Positions 8,730-18,187 of a stretch of DNA of 63,068 nt are shown here, in pieces; the stretch's first letter is position 1, and every line of letters begins with the position of its first letter. Below the pieces are notes generated by a model. It had not been told where the DNA came from. It did not search any database and saw only the letters and a program-made list of their open reading frames with translations. The stretch is from NCBI GenBank assembly GCA_001788795.1, contig MFXH01000013.1, forward strand, positions 1 through 63,068, written 5' to 3'. Origin of the DNA: Candidatus Peregrinibacteria bacterium RIFOXYA2_FULL_41_18 (GTDB lineage Bacteria; Patescibacteriota; Gracilibacteria; UBA1369; UBA12470). A program made the translations under genes and the position numbers.

Positions 8730-9764
8730 ATGGAAACGACTGGAATTCTCCTGTTATTGGTACTTGGCGGATTCGGGCTTTATTACTATTTGAATCAGCA
8801 GAATTTGCGTAGCCAAAAAAATATAGACGAGCTGAACAGACGCATGGAAGAGTCTCAAAAAATACTTTTCGGCCAATTAAATAGCGTTGTTAATCAAGTC
8901 GGTAAGTCGGTAAACGAATCACGAAAAGCCACAGACGAACGTCTTGACGGCGCGGCACGCGCAATGAGCAGCGTTATGAATGAACTCTCTTCGTTGAAAG
9001 AGCACAACAAGAGAATTCACGATATCGGCAAAGATCTCACCGAACTTCAACAGATACTTAAAGCTCCTAAATTAAGAGGCCAACTCGGCGAGCTTTTTCT
9101 TGAAAATTTACTCAAGGACAGATTCTCCCCTGCTCAATACGAGATGCAATATAAATTCAAGAGCGGCGATATTGTTGATGCTGTAATTAAATTGAGAGAC
9201 GGCAAACTTGTTCCGATCGATGCCAAGTTCTCGCTCGAAAATTTCAAGAAGTTAATAGAGGTGCAAGGAGCTGATGAGAAGAAAAAGGCCAAGAAAGCTT
9301 TTCGCCAAGATATAAAAAATCGAATAGATGAAATCGCGGATAAATATATTCTGTCCGACGAAGGCACTCTTGAGTTCGCGCTCATGTATATACCTGCGGA
9401 AAATGTCTATTATGAAGTTATAATTCAAGATACAGAGCTCGAAGGTCCGAGTATGATCGAATACGCATTTTCAAAAAACGTTTTTCCGGTTTCCCCAAAC
9501 ACTTTTGCGATTTATTTAACGACTATCCTGAACGGACTACGCGGACTTGAAATCGAGAAAAAAGCCGGCGAAATTATGGCAGGCTTGTCGCGCATAAACG
9601 TTGATTTCGCCAAGTTCAATGAAGACTTCCGCCTTGTCGGAACTCATTTGGGCCGTGCAAAAAACAGCTATGAAGATAGCGAGAGAAAGCTCGGAAGGCT
9701 TGGCGATAAGATATCGGTGGTTTCGGGAGCAAGGAATGGCGAAAAGGTGATGATTGAAGAATAG
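8730..9764 (+). CDS. rmuC: DNA recombination protein RmuC family
   Basis: RmuC limits recombination at inverted repeats in Escherichia coli and has a PD-(D/E)XK-like nuclease core. The 344-aa product has an N-terminal membrane anchor (GILLLLVLGGFGLYYYL), a coiled coil (about 25-110), then the RmuC core beginning KAPKLRGQLGELFLENLL, with DAVIKL...VPIDAKFSLENF as the likely active-site region. It is shorter than the roughly 470-aa proteobacterial form, as in many Gram-positive and CPR members. It lies downstream of the tandem structured RNA and converges on the next gene with 9 bp between them. Confidence 0.88.
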   Translation: METTGILLLLVLGGFGLYYYLNQQNLRSQKNIDELNRRMEESQKILFGQLNSVVNQVGKSVNESRKATDERLDGAARAMSSVMNELSSLKEHNKRIHDIGKDLTELQQILKAPKLRGQLGELFLENLLKDRFSPAQYEMQYKFKSGDIVDAVIKLRDGKLVPIDAKFSLENFKKLIEVQGADEKKKAKKAFRQDIKNRIDEIADKYILSDEGTLEFALMYIPAENVYYEVIIQDTELEGPSMIEYAFSKNVFPVSPNTFAIYLTTILNGLRGLEIEKKAGEIMAGLSRINVDFAKFNEDFRLVGTHLGRAKNSYEDSERKLGRLGDKISVVSGARNGEKVMIEE

Positions 9765-9773
9765 ATATTTGTT

Positions 9774-11870
9774 TTACAAATAATCTTCCATCGTTTCTTC
9801 TTGATCGCGTCCAATCAATATCATAATCTCTTCATCTGTAAAATGTTGACGCAATCTTGGACCGAATAATTGATTTAAACGTTTTCCGGTCGGCTCATCA
9901 TCATTACAAACCAACTGACTGACTCTACTTGGAGTTACTCCAATACTTCTTGCTAGTTCATCTTTAGTAGTACTATTCGCCAGTCCAAATCTTAGACGCA
10001 TTTCGTTGATGAGAAGTGCGATATGTCTTTTATCCCCAAATCCTCGCAATAGGAGATCTTGAAATTCTGCAAGCAGCATCGCTCTTTTTTTACTCCTAAG
10101 TTCGGCATTAACTCCCGGCGTTTCGGAATCTATCGCATCTCTCTCAACTATATATGTCTCCTCACCATCTTTCCCCGTTCTAACAGGCTGATTGCGGCCC
10201 TTCATCGCATACAACTTGAGTAATCCTGTTTCCAACTCGCCTTTCTTAAAAGTCCTAGATCTACCTCCAGGATATTTCTCTGTCGGTGGTAAGATTATCG
10301 TAATGGGATCTTGGTTTTTTGCGTCAGCATATAACATGAGAGCTTCCTCTACAATCTTGGAATGACTTAATACAGCTCTGTCTGCCTTTGATGTCATTTT
10401 TATACCTGTCACCAATCCGGATCTTGCCACGTCTGCAATAGCGCTATATACACATGAAAAAACAAATTGGCGAATTGGATGCTTGATTTCGTCTTTCAAA
10501 GAAAACCCACCAGATCTTCTTACGAAATTCAAATTAGCTTCACTTAGAATTTCTTTTATATCTTCTTCTCTTCCGTTATGCACGCTACTGCCAATTCCAA
10601 GTATCCAATTAAGCATTATTATCTGATAGCCATTTGCAATTTCATCTTGAAATGTACCGAACGGGATTCCTTTTCTCATTTCGTCCACAATTTCCGCTTC
10701 ACGCACTGGGTCAATTCGTTTGCTGCTTAATTCGCGCCTATAATGATTGAATGCTGCATTCGATCCTCTTTCTTGCTCCTCATGTTTATGTTTAGGTTTA
10801 GGTTTTTTGACCTGAGTGATTAAACCATCTTCGTCTTCGCCAGTGGTTTGTCCAACAGCTCTACTAATAGAAGCACGAATTCTCGCAATACCATGTCCAT
10901 GCTGATGATTGATACGCGTGCTTTGACCATAAGAATGACTATTGAGTAACCCTCTTAACGAGTCTTCGTTTTCCAACAAACATCCATTCATCCTAGCTAC
11001 GTCTCCGAATGTTAATTCGACTCCAGGAATAACATCGCTTAGTTTTATTCCTCTAATCGCATCCATGTTGAGCATATCTCTATCAATTCTGAACCGCGAC
11101 TGCAGCAACGAAACTCCCATTGGAATCATCTGTTCTTTCAGTCCTTCTAGGAATTCATGAGTGACTTTTGGCATTCGCAAAAAAGAGGCAAGCCATTCAG
11201 TAACATTTTCTACCGTTTCCAATTCGTATCCATCCAATCGAGCCAAGATGCCGAGAGGGATACTCATTTGATCCATCAAGCCTGGGATTGGTAATTTTCT
11301 CAAGTGTTCAGGTGAAAGTCTTGCAAAATTCATTCCGCATTGTTCTCCGACAACATGAACACCGCGCGCATTCAATCTGACAGACTGCGCAATAATTGCC
11401 TCATGTCTTCTGCTTGCCATTCCGATGCCACTACTAAGCCCCAACATTTCATCAGCCGTCCATGCTTTCTTAATACTTTTGAAAGGAAATCCTGATTGTT
11501 TTTCTATCAATAAACATGTCGCAATAGCTCTAACTTCATTGACGGTTCTTGCGGATGAAAAAACGTCCTGACCTTCCGTATCTCTTTTCCCGTTTGCAAT
11601 TCTATTTGCACTTCTCCTTGTCATTTCCAAGTAGAATGCCAATTCAAGAGGCATAGTCGTTTCCCATCCTTCGGTAATACCTTTATCTTTCAATTCATCA
11701 GGTCTTCTTTCTCCGGCTCTCATTTCAGGAAAAAATCTGACGCTATAAGCGGTTTTTACTTGTCTGTATTGAGCTTCTTCTTCCAAATTGCTTACAACCA
11801 TATACTGATTTGAACATAAAATGGTGGGCATTTTATGTTTTCGGACGTATTTAGTCAATTTCAATTTCAT
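9774..11870 (-). CDS. divergent sigma-70-like protein with long unknown N-terminus
   Basis: The 698-aa product is not a standard family member. The C-terminal end resembles sigma region 4: MRLRFGL, then TKDELARSIGVTPSRVSQL as a helix-turn-helix. A middle segment (about 375-530) resembles a decayed region 1.2-2: SEANLNFVRR, then HPIRQFVFSC...AIADVARSG, echoing the ANLRLV and WIRQAI...ADQAR signatures of primary sigma factors. The canonical DLIQEGNIGL and KFSTYA stretches are missing. Residues 1-370 match nothing I recognise. It is divergent from infB with 61 bp between starts. It could be an alternative sigma factor or a transcription factor built from sigma parts. Confidence 0.5.
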   Translation of the reverse strand: MKLKLTKYVRKHKMPTILCSNQYMVVSNLEEEAQYRQVKTAYSVRFFPEMRAGERRPDELKDKGITEGWETTMPLELAFYLEMTRRSANRIANGKRDTEGQDVFSSARTVNEVRAIATCLLIEKQSGFPFKSIKKAWTADEMLGLSSGIGMASRRHEAIIAQSVRLNARGVHVVGEQCGMNFARLSPEHLRKLPIPGLMDQMSIPLGILARLDGYELETVENVTEWLASFLRMPKVTHEFLEGLKEQMIPMGVSLLQSRFRIDRDMLNMDAIRGIKLSDVIPGVELTFGDVARMNGCLLENEDSLRGLLNSHSYGQSTRINHQHGHGIARIRASISRAVGQTTGEDEDGLITQVKKPKPKHKHEEQERGSNAAFNHYRRELSSKRIDPVREAEIVDEMRKGIPFGTFQDEIANGYQIIMLNWILGIGSSVHNGREEDIKEILSEANLNFVRRSGGFSLKDEIKHPIRQFVFSCVYSAIADVARSGLVTGIKMTSKADRAVLSHSKIVEEALMLYADAKNQDPITIILPPTEKYPGGRSRTFKKGELETGLLKLYAMKGRNQPVRTGKDGEETYIVERDAIDSETPGVNAELRSKKRAMLLAEFQDLLLRGFGDKRHIALLINEMRLRFGLANSTTKDELARSIGVTPSRVSQLVCNDDEPTGKRLNQLFGPRLRQHFTDEEIMILIGRDQEETMEDYL

Positions 11871-11890
11871 TTGTTCCTATAAGCTCTATC

Positions 11891-11899
11891 TGGTAAACT
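11891..11899 (+). promoter_or_regulatory. possible infB promoter, extended -10
   Basis: TGGTAAACT (TAAACT at 11894-11899) occurs 32 bp before the infB start. The identical TGGTAAACTC occurs before rsmG at 54461. No clear -35 is visible. Confidence 0.3.
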
Positions 11900-11931
11900 C
11901 TTTTTGCTGGTTTTTTTTAACAAGAAAATAA

Positions 11932-14013
11932 ATGATAAAGGTTGTTGATCTCGCGAAGAAACTTGGAATGACTCAAAAAGAGCTTAAGGCGAAAAGCAAG
12001 ACTCTCGGGTTTGATATGACTGAGAAAGAAATACAGGATGATTTGGCGGAGTTGCTCGCGACTGAATTTTCCACAAAAGAAAAAGATACGGCAGAGGTTT
12101 ATGACGATATGATTGCAAAAGAACGCGAAAGAGAAATCGTAAAATCACAGAGGAAAAAGACTGCCGGCAGGCTGGTCAGAGATCATAAAAGAGAGGAATA
12201 CCACCGCCATGAAGTTGTAAAAGGCAAAATTGTTGAAATAGAAGATACGATCTCCGTAAAGGAGTTTGCCGAAAAGTCGGAATTGTCTCCTGCGAAGGTT
12301 ATCGGCGAGCTTATGAAAAACGGGATTTTGGCCAGCATCAATCAGGTTCTCGATTTCGAAACTGCTGCTATAGTTGCAGACAATCTTGGCATTAAACTGC
12401 AAAGAAAACGCGGAGCTGCAGCTGTTGAAGACATTTTCAAGGGCGACCTTGAGAGATTATTAGCTGAAGACGATCAGTCTCTTCTTGAAAAGAGACCTCC
12501 TGTTGTAAGCGTTATGGGACATGTAGATCATGGTAAGACTAAGCTTCTCGACGCAATCAGAAATACAAACGTCGTTGCCGGAGAATCAGGTGGCATCACT
12601 CAGCATATCGGCGCATATCAAGTCGTCGTACCTAGCGAGAAAAAAGAGTTGAAAGGCAAGGTAATAACATTCTTGGACACTCCCGGTCATGAAGCTTTTA
12701 CTTCAATGAGAGCTCGCGGGGCTAAAGCAACAGATATAGCGATTCTCGTAGTCGCTGCCGATGAGGGTGTTAAACCTCAAACGATTGAGGCTATGAATCA
12801 TGCGAAAGAGGCGGGAATTCCAATCATAGTTGCAATAAATAAAATGGATAAATCGACCGCAAATCCCGACAGAGTTAAGGCCGAACTTTCCGAAATAGGA
12901 TTGCAGCCCGAGGAATGGGGCGGCACTACGGTAATGGTTCCGGTTTCCGCTATAAAAGGAGACGGTATCACTACTCTTCTTGAAATGATTCTTCTTACTA
13001 CAGATATGATCGGACTCAAGGCAAATCCTAATAGACCTGCCGTTGGAACGGTTATAGAGGCGAATCTCGATCCGAATTTCGGTCCGATAGCAACTGTTCT
13101 TATAAATACAGGAACTCTTCATGTAATGGACAACATCATTATTGGCTCAACTTATGGAAGAGTTAAGGTCATGATAGATTATACGGGTAAAAAACTTAAA
13201 GAACTGCGCCCCTCCGGCGTCGCTAAAATAGCCGGACTGAGCGAAACTCCTAAGAGCGGAGATATCTTGCAAGTTGTATCGAATGAAAAAGAGGCAAGAA
13301 TACAGTCTGTTAAAATCAAGGAGATGTTCAAAGATCAAGAATATATCAATCGCGGACTTGGAGTAAACGATATCATGAGCAGAATTCAGGAAGGGACTAT
13401 GAAGGTATTGAAACTTATAGTTAAAGCTGACACTAAAGGTTCTCTTGAAGCTATTAAACAGGCTCTTGCAGGAATCAAATCTGACACTGCTTCAATAAAA
13501 GTTGTCCATTCCGGAGTCGGAACGATTACCGAGTCGGATGTAATGATGGCTGCGGCCGGCGGAGGAATAGTTGTGGGCTTCCATGTTCAATCAGGTCCGA
13601 ATGTGGAGAGGCTTGCGGAACGCGAGCACGTTGAAATTTTGGTCTATAAAATAATTTACGAACTTCTTGATCATGTTAAGAAGATTCTTACAGGTATGCT
13701 AGAACCTGAAATAGTCGTCACTGAGCTTGGACGAGCGCAAATAAAGGCAATTTTCTATACCGGAAAAGGAGAGACGACAGTCGGTGTTATTGTAAAAACC
13801 GGCAAGGTTGAGAAGAACGCTTCTTTAAGAATTATGCGAGGCGATGTACAAATCGGAACAGGTACCGCAATCGGTCTTAAGATCGTGAGCGAGGATGTTA
13901 ATTTCGTAGATGGAGGACAAGAATGTGGCATGAAGATAAAAAGCAATGTAAGCCTTGAAATCGGTGATATATTGGATGCGTTTAAGAGTGAAAAGAGAAT
14001 AAAAACTCTTTAA
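11932..14013 (+). CDS. infB: translation initiation factor IF-2
   Basis: GTPase that brings initiator tRNA to the 30S subunit and promotes subunit joining. The 693-aa protein has an N-terminal IF2_N helix-turn-helix module (VVDLAKKLGMTQKEL), a second IF2_N module near residue 105, the G domain with G1 GHVDHGKT (about 196-203), G3 DTPGHEAF and G4 NKMDK, then domains II, III and IV. The N-terminal linker is short compared with Escherichia coli. It is unusual in lacking nusA and rbfA neighbours and in leading directly (23 bp) into the rml genes. No Shine-Dalgarno; the leader is AAGAAAATAA then ATG. Confidence 0.95.
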   Translation: MIKVVDLAKKLGMTQKELKAKSKTLGFDMTEKEIQDDLAELLATEFSTKEKDTAEVYDDMIAKEREREIVKSQRKKTAGRLVRDHKREEYHRHEVVKGKIVEIEDTISVKEFAEKSELSPAKVIGELMKNGILASINQVLDFETAAIVADNLGIKLQRKRGAAAVEDIFKGDLERLLAEDDQSLLEKRPPVVSVMGHVDHGKTKLLDAIRNTNVVAGESGGITQHIGAYQVVVPSEKKELKGKVITFLDTPGHEAFTSMRARGAKATDIAILVVAADEGVKPQTIEAMNHAKEAGIPIIVAINKMDKSTANPDRVKAELSEIGLQPEEWGGTTVMVPVSAIKGDGITTLLEMILLTTDMIGLKANPNRPAVGTVIEANLDPNFGPIATVLINTGTLHVMDNIIIGSTYGRVKVMIDYTGKKLKELRPSGVAKIAGLSETPKSGDILQVVSNEKEARIQSVKIKEMFKDQEYINRGLGVNDIMSRIQEGTMKVLKLIVKADTKGSLEAIKQALAGIKSDTASIKVVHSGVGTITESDVMMAAAGGGIVVGFHVQSGPNVERLAEREHVEILVYKIIYELLDHVKKILTGMLEPEIVVTELGRAQIKAIFYTGKGETTVGVIVKTGKVEKNASLRIMRGDVQIGTGTAIGLKIVSEDVNFVDGGQECGMKIKSNVSLEIGDILDAFKSEKRIKTL

Positions 14014-14036
14014 CCGTTTCGTGTCACCTTATAAAT

Positions 14037-15005
14037 ATGAAAGTCTTAATAACAGGAGGAGCTGGATTTATCGGTACGAATTTTGCGTATCATTATTTCA
14101 ATGCGCATCCCGATTATGAAATCGTCGTTTTGGACAAGCTGACTTATGCGGGAAGACGTGAGAATTTGTCACGACTTGAAACTGACAAAAGATTTAAGTT
14201 TATCCAAGCCGACTTGATTGATAAAGAGGTTGTGCACGAAATTTTCGAACGTGAAAAATTCGATATGATTGTCAATTTTGCCGCGGAATCGCACGTCGAT
14301 CGCAGCATCGATCATCCCAGTGTTTTCATCATGACCAATATCGTCGGCACTCATAATTTGCTTGAAGCAAGCCTTAAATTCTCCGCGCGCAGGTTCCATC
14401 AAATCTCAACCGACGAAGTTTATGGTGATCTTGGAGACGGTTCAAAAGATTTTTTCACAGAGTTATCCCCTCTCAAACCAAGCTCGCCTTATTCATCATC
14501 AAAAGCTTCCGCAGACTTGGTCTGTTTGGCGTACCATCGCACCTATGAGTTACCTGTAACTATCAGCAGATGCTCGAATAATTACGGGCCTTATCAATTC
14601 CCCGAAAAATTAATTCCATATTTTTATTTTTTGGCTTCAAAAGGCGAAAAACTCCCTGTCTATGGCGATGGCAAAAATATCCGCGATTGGATTTATGTTG
14701 AAGACCATTGCGAGGCTGTCGATGTGATTTTGGAACACGGTCGCGCAGGAGAGGTCTATAATGTCGGCGGCAATTGTGAAAAAACCAATATTGATGTTAC
14801 GCGTGAGGTCTTGAAGTTCTTTGGTAAAGACGAGGATCTCATGAAATTTGTTGAAGATCGAAAAGGTCATGACAGAAGATATGCGATTGATAATACAAAA
14901 ATGCGTGAAGAGTTTAACTGGAAACCGAAAACAAGTTTTACAGAGGGGCTTAAGAAAACTTTCGAATGGTATAAATCGAATCAGGAATGGCTAAAAAAAT
15001 CTTAA
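14037..15005 (+). CDS. rmlB: dTDP-glucose 4,6-dehydratase
   Basis: Extended short-chain dehydrogenase that turns dTDP-glucose into dTDP-4-keto-6-deoxyglucose, the second step of dTDP-L-rhamnose synthesis. The NAD-binding GGAGFIG is at residues 7-13. The active-site YSSSK and the FHQISTDEVYGD segment are typical of RmlB. The 322-aa length is near the family norm. The last 19 bp overlap rmlD, so the two genes are almost certainly cotranscribed and coupled. Confidence 0.93.
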   Translation: MKVLITGGAGFIGTNFAYHYFNAHPDYEIVVLDKLTYAGRRENLSRLETDKRFKFIQADLIDKEVVHEIFEREKFDMIVNFAAESHVDRSIDHPSVFIMTNIVGTHNLLEASLKFSARRFHQISTDEVYGDLGDGSKDFFTELSPLKPSSPYSSSKASADLVCLAYHRTYELPVTISRCSNNYGPYQFPEKLIPYFYFLASKGEKLPVYGDGKNIRDWIYVEDHCEAVDVILEHGRAGEVYNVGGNCEKTNIDVTREVLKFFGKDEDLMKFVEDRKGHDRRYAIDNTKMREEFNWKPKTSFTEGLKKTFEWYKSNQEWLKKS

Positions 15006-15811
15006 TTTTAGGCGCCGGTGGAATGCTTGGGGCGGATTTGGTCAAAGCGTTTTCAGAAGAATATGACGTCGTAGCTTGGACTCACAAGGATTTCGACATA
15101 ACAGATTCGTTTTCTTTTAATAAAATTAAAAAACTCAATCCGGACATTATTATCAATTCCGCCGCCTATACAGCCGTAGATCAAGCGGAAACGGAACGAG
15201 ACAAGGCTTTCTTAATAAATTCCGAAGCGATAATTTCGCTTTCGCGCGTCGCTGATGAATGCGATGCCGTACTTGTTAATTTCAGTACGGATTATGTTTT
15301 TTCAGGAGAAAAAAATGGAGGATATGTCGAAACCGATCCCCCAAGTGGCGCATTGAATGTTTATGGCCGGTCCAAGTCAAAAGGCGAAGAGAATTTAAAA
15401 GCAAAAAAACATTATCTGATAAGGACATCTTGGCTTTTCGGCAAAAATGGCAAGAATTTTGTACGTACAATGATTGACTTGGCGGCTAAAAACCAAGAAC
15501 TAAAGATTGTAGCCGATCAGATTGGCAAACCTACATATACCGCAGATTTGGCTCAAGCCGTTTTTGATCTCATGAAAGATATGCCGGAATTCGGTATTTA
15601 TCATCTTGTGAATGAAGATGCGGTCAGCTGGTGTGATTTTGCAAAAGAAATCTTTAAAATTAAAGGTATTGATGTTAAAGTAACGCCTGTCACAAGCGCT
15701 GAATTCGTTCGTCCGGCAACACGGCCCAAGAATTCCATACTTGATAATACCAAGAGGCCTAAGCTGCGTTCTCATACTGAAGCTCTCAAAAGTTATTTAA
15801 AAGAAATTTAA
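14987..15811 (+). CDS. rmlD: dTDP-4-dehydrorhamnose reductase
   Basis: NAD(P)H-dependent reductase for the last step of dTDP-L-rhamnose synthesis. It has the N-terminal Rossmann motif LGAGGMLG, the INSAAYTAVDQAE motif and STDYVFSG, all hallmarks of RmlD. The 274-aa length is normal. The start overlaps the rmlB end by 19 bp and the stop is immediately followed by the rmlA ATG. The RmlC epimerase that should act between RmlB and RmlD is not encoded in this window. Confidence 0.92.
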   Translation: MAKKILILGAGGMLGADLVKAFSEEYDVVAWTHKDFDITDSFSFNKIKKLNPDIIINSAAYTAVDQAETERDKAFLINSEAIISLSRVADECDAVLVNFSTDYVFSGEKNGGYVETDPPSGALNVYGRSKSKGEENLKAKKHYLIRTSWLFGKNGKNFVRTMIDLAAKNQELKIVADQIGKPTYTADLAQAVFDLMKDMPEFGIYHLVNEDAVSWCDFAKEIFKIKGIDVKVTPVTSAEFVRPATRPKNSILDNTKRPKLRSHTEALKSYLKEI

Positions 15812-16600
15812 ATGAAAGGTGTCATTTTAGCGGGCGGTACAGGTTCACGACTATCCCCTCTTACAAAAGTTACAAACAAGCATCTTCTTCCCGTATATAA
15901 CAAGCCGATGATTTATTATCCTTTGCTGACTCTTAAACAAGCCGGCATAAGAGATATTATGATTGTTTCAGGCAAAGGTCATGTCGGATCTTTTCTCGAG
16001 CTTCTAGGATCAGGTAAGGAATTCGGCGTTAATCTGAAATACGATATACAAGAGCGTGCCGGCGGAATTGCAGATGCTCTATCGCTAGTTGAAGATTTTG
16101 TAGCAGGAGAAGATGTCGTCGTAATACTTGGAGATAACATTTTTCAAGATGATATATCAGAGTACATTGCCAATTTTGCAGGTAAAAAGAATGGAGCATG
16201 TATAGCGCTGAAAGAAGTTGAGAATCCACGTTCTTACGGAGTCGCAGCAATAGAAGATGGAAAACTAATTGAAATTATAGAGAAACCATCAGCTCCGAAA
16301 TCAAATCTAGCGGTTACTGGATTATATATGTATGACAATCATGTTTTCGATGTCGTTAAGACGCTCAAGCCTTCACAAAGAGGCGAGCTGGAAATAACAG
16401 ATGTAAATAATCATTATATAAAGCAAGGAACTATGGATCACTTCATAGTCTCAGGCTTCTGGGGCGACTGCGGAGAATCTTTTGACAGTTTGCTTTATAC
16501 AGCGGAAATGGTTAAAACCCTCTCGATAGGACAGCAAAGAACTCAGTCTAAACTTACAAAAAAATGCGATACAAAAACATCATCGTTGCCGGTTCGATAG
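15812..16600 (+). CDS. rmlA: glucose-1-phosphate thymidylyltransferase (short form)
   Basis: Nucleotidyltransferase that makes dTDP-glucose from dTTP and glucose-1-phosphate, the entry step of the rhamnose pathway. The signature GGTGSRLSPLT is at residues 8-18, followed by LGDNIF, the EKP segment and GELEITDVN. At 262 aa it lacks the C-terminal helical region of the roughly 290-aa RmlA, as in the short form of the family. The last about 25 residues are Lys/Thr/Ser-rich, and the final 37 bp overlap the next gene. Zero-base spacing from rmlD supports one operon. Confidence 0.88.
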   Translation: MKGVILAGGTGSRLSPLTKVTNKHLLPVYNKPMIYYPLLTLKQAGIRDIMIVSGKGHVGSFLELLGSGKEFGVNLKYDIQERAGGIADALSLVEDFVAGEDVVVILGDNIFQDDISEYIANFAGKKNGACIALKEVENPRSYGVAAIEDGKLIEIIEKPSAPKSNLAVTGLYMYDNHVFDVVKTLKPSQRGELEITDVNNHYIKQGTMDHFIVSGFWGDCGESFDSLLYTAEMVKTLSIGQQRTQSKLTKKCDTKTSSLPVR

Positions 16601-17469
16601 CTTTTGACTTCATATTCAAGTACGAAGGGGCTTTTCAGGATCATTTCGATCCTAACAGTTTGCATAATGTTAACACGTGTTTTTTTGCACCTTCACGTAA
16701 AAGATTCTTCGGCGGATGTGGCGGAAATATCGCTTATAGCGCTTCCCTATTCGGCGTTCGTCCTATGTTGGTATCTGTTGCCGGAAAAGATTTCTCTCCC
16801 GAATATAAAGAATGGCTTTCTTCTCATAATATAGATCTCAAATATGTGCTTGAAGTGCAAGATGGCGATACGGCTGCCGCTTATATTACAACAGATAAGA
16901 ACGGCAATCAGTTGACGACTTTTTATCCCGGTGCATCTATTACTACTTATGACCTTGGAATTGATTTGAAAAAATATCAAGACTCCATTCTTATAGTAGG
17001 CCCTATGAACATGGGCAATATGGAACAATTGTGCCTGCAAGCCATTGAAGCGGGAGTCGATTATGTGTTTGATCCCGGACAACAAATAACTCTTTTTTCT
17101 GCCGATCAAATGAAGAAACTTTGCGAGAATGCGTTTTTGGTTATCTTGAACGAGTATGAGTTCGGATTGGCAAGCAAAAACGTCGATTTCAGCAAGGTTA
17201 AGAGATATATAGTAACGAAAGGCGAAAAAGGATCTGAATGCGTTGTTGACGGCAAATCCGTTGCAATCCCTGTAGTTAAGCCGAAAGTTGTGGCAGATCC
17301 TACAGGTTGCGGCGATGCTTATAGAGGAGGGCTTCTATATGGGTTGTCGGAAGGACGCGATCTCGTAACTGCTTGTCGAATGGGTGCGCTTTGCGCAACT
17401 TATTCCATAGAGAAAGAAGGAACTCAGAATCATACTTTTACGATGGATGAGTTTGAGGAGAGGTTGTAG
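16564..17469 (+). CDS. PfkB-family carbohydrate/adenosine kinase
   Basis: Ribokinase-superfamily kinase, most like the adenosine-kinase-like group common in CPR genomes. The N-terminal IIVAGSIAFDFIF strand, GGCGGNIAYSASLFG near residues 44-60 and the C-terminal anion-hole/catalytic motif DPTGCGDAYRGG (usually DTTGAGDAF) with its catalytic Asp are visible. The 301-aa length is normal. It overlaps rmlA by 37 bp, so it is the last gene of the infB-rml run. The substrate cannot be fixed from sequence; adenosine or another nucleoside is plausible because CPR cells salvage nucleosides. Confidence 0.8.
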   Translation: MRYKNIIVAGSIAFDFIFKYEGAFQDHFDPNSLHNVNTCFFAPSRKRFFGGCGGNIAYSASLFGVRPMLVSVAGKDFSPEYKEWLSSHNIDLKYVLEVQDGDTAAAYITTDKNGNQLTTFYPGASITTYDLGIDLKKYQDSILIVGPMNMGNMEQLCLQAIEAGVDYVFDPGQQITLFSADQMKKLCENAFLVILNEYEFGLASKNVDFSKVKRYIVTKGEKGSECVVDGKSVAIPVVKPKVVADPTGCGDAYRGGLLYGLSEGRDLVTACRMGALCATYSIEKEGTQNHTFTMDEFEERL

Positions 17470-18063
17470 TTAGCAGATGGCAGATTGCAGGTCGCCAAGG
17501 CGCTTGCCTAATTCTTTTATATAGAAGTTCTTTCGGTGTATTTCGCAAATGCCGCAACGCTCGATGATTTCACGATGAGACCTTGTTCCATATCCCTTAT
17601 GCTCTTCGAAACGATATAAAGGATATGTACGTGCTAAATTTTCCATAATTTTGTCACGAGTGACCTTCGCCAGAATTGAGGCGGCCATAATCGCGCGTTC
17701 TTTCTGATCACCTCGTATTATAGTTTTATAAGGTATTTCCAGACTGAATTTATCTTTCCCGTCTATTAATAAGAGATCCGGTACGGTTTTCAAATCTTTT
17801 AGAGCCCTGCTTATTGCAAGATTAAGGGCTTTTACCATACCCTCTTCCACCTCGCGTGCGGAGGCGATTCCGACTCCGTAATCAGCTTTCTCTTTTATTA
17901 ACTCAAAAAGCTTTTCCCTCCCTTTCTCGGTAAGTTTTTTCGAATCGTTTAACCCCTTTAATTTACAGTTTTTCGGCAAACAACATACGGCTGCCACCAA
18001 TGGTCCGGCCCATGGCCCCCTGCCAGCTTCATCTGCTCCTGCAATTTTGCTCACCTTTATCAT
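17470..18063 (-). CDS. rnhB: ribonuclease HII
   Basis: Cleaves the RNA strand of RNA-DNA hybrids and single ribonucleotides in DNA. The 197-aa protein shows the RNase HII signature AGADEAGRGPWAGPLVAA near the N-terminus, with catalytic Asp and Glu, LNDSKKLT, and the catalytic LLIDGKD segment with DQKERAIMAASILAKVTRD. It converges on pfkB with no gap. It follows rplS (common rplS-rnhB synteny) but is separated from it by a terminator-like hairpin. Confidence 0.93.
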   Translation of the reverse strand: MIKVSKIAGADEAGRGPWAGPLVAAVCCLPKNCKLKGLNDSKKLTEKGREKLFELIKEKADYGVGIASAREVEEGMVKALNLAISRALKDLKTVPDLLLIDGKDKFSLEIPYKTIIRGDQKERAIMAASILAKVTRDKIMENLARTYPLYRFEEHKGYGTRSHREIIERCGICEIHRKNFYIKELGKRLGDLQSAIC

Positions 18064-18074
18064 TTATTTTTATT

Positions 18075-18171
18075 AAAAAAAACCGCCCCTAGTTTACATG
18101 GAGTTTCGCTAATGCGAAACAACTTATAATATATGCGCTAGGATCACTTCGTTTCCTTGCGCTGAGGGCGG
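18075..18171 (-). terminator. rplS terminator carrying REP-like element C in its loop
   Basis: On the minus strand CCGCCCTCAG (18171-18162) pairs with CTAGGGGCGG (18092-18083) and is followed by eight T, an intrinsic terminator for rplS. Its loop is abnormally long, about 69 nt, because it contains the element at 18098-18145. Confidence 0.6.
18098..18145 (+). repeat. REP-like element C
   Basis: ATGGAGTTTCGC-TAAT-GCGAAAC, then AACTTATAATATATGCGCT. The first hairpin and the CTTATA linker match the other copies; the second hairpin is diverged (TGCGCT ... TTGCGCT). Confidence 0.6.
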
Positions 18172-18187
18172 CATATGTTGGTGCAAT

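Noticed and set aside
16500..16600. Frameshift at the end of rmlA
   Set aside because: The C-terminus is odd (Lys/Thr/Ser-rich), but the overlap with the next gene and the short RmlA form explain it without a broken frame.
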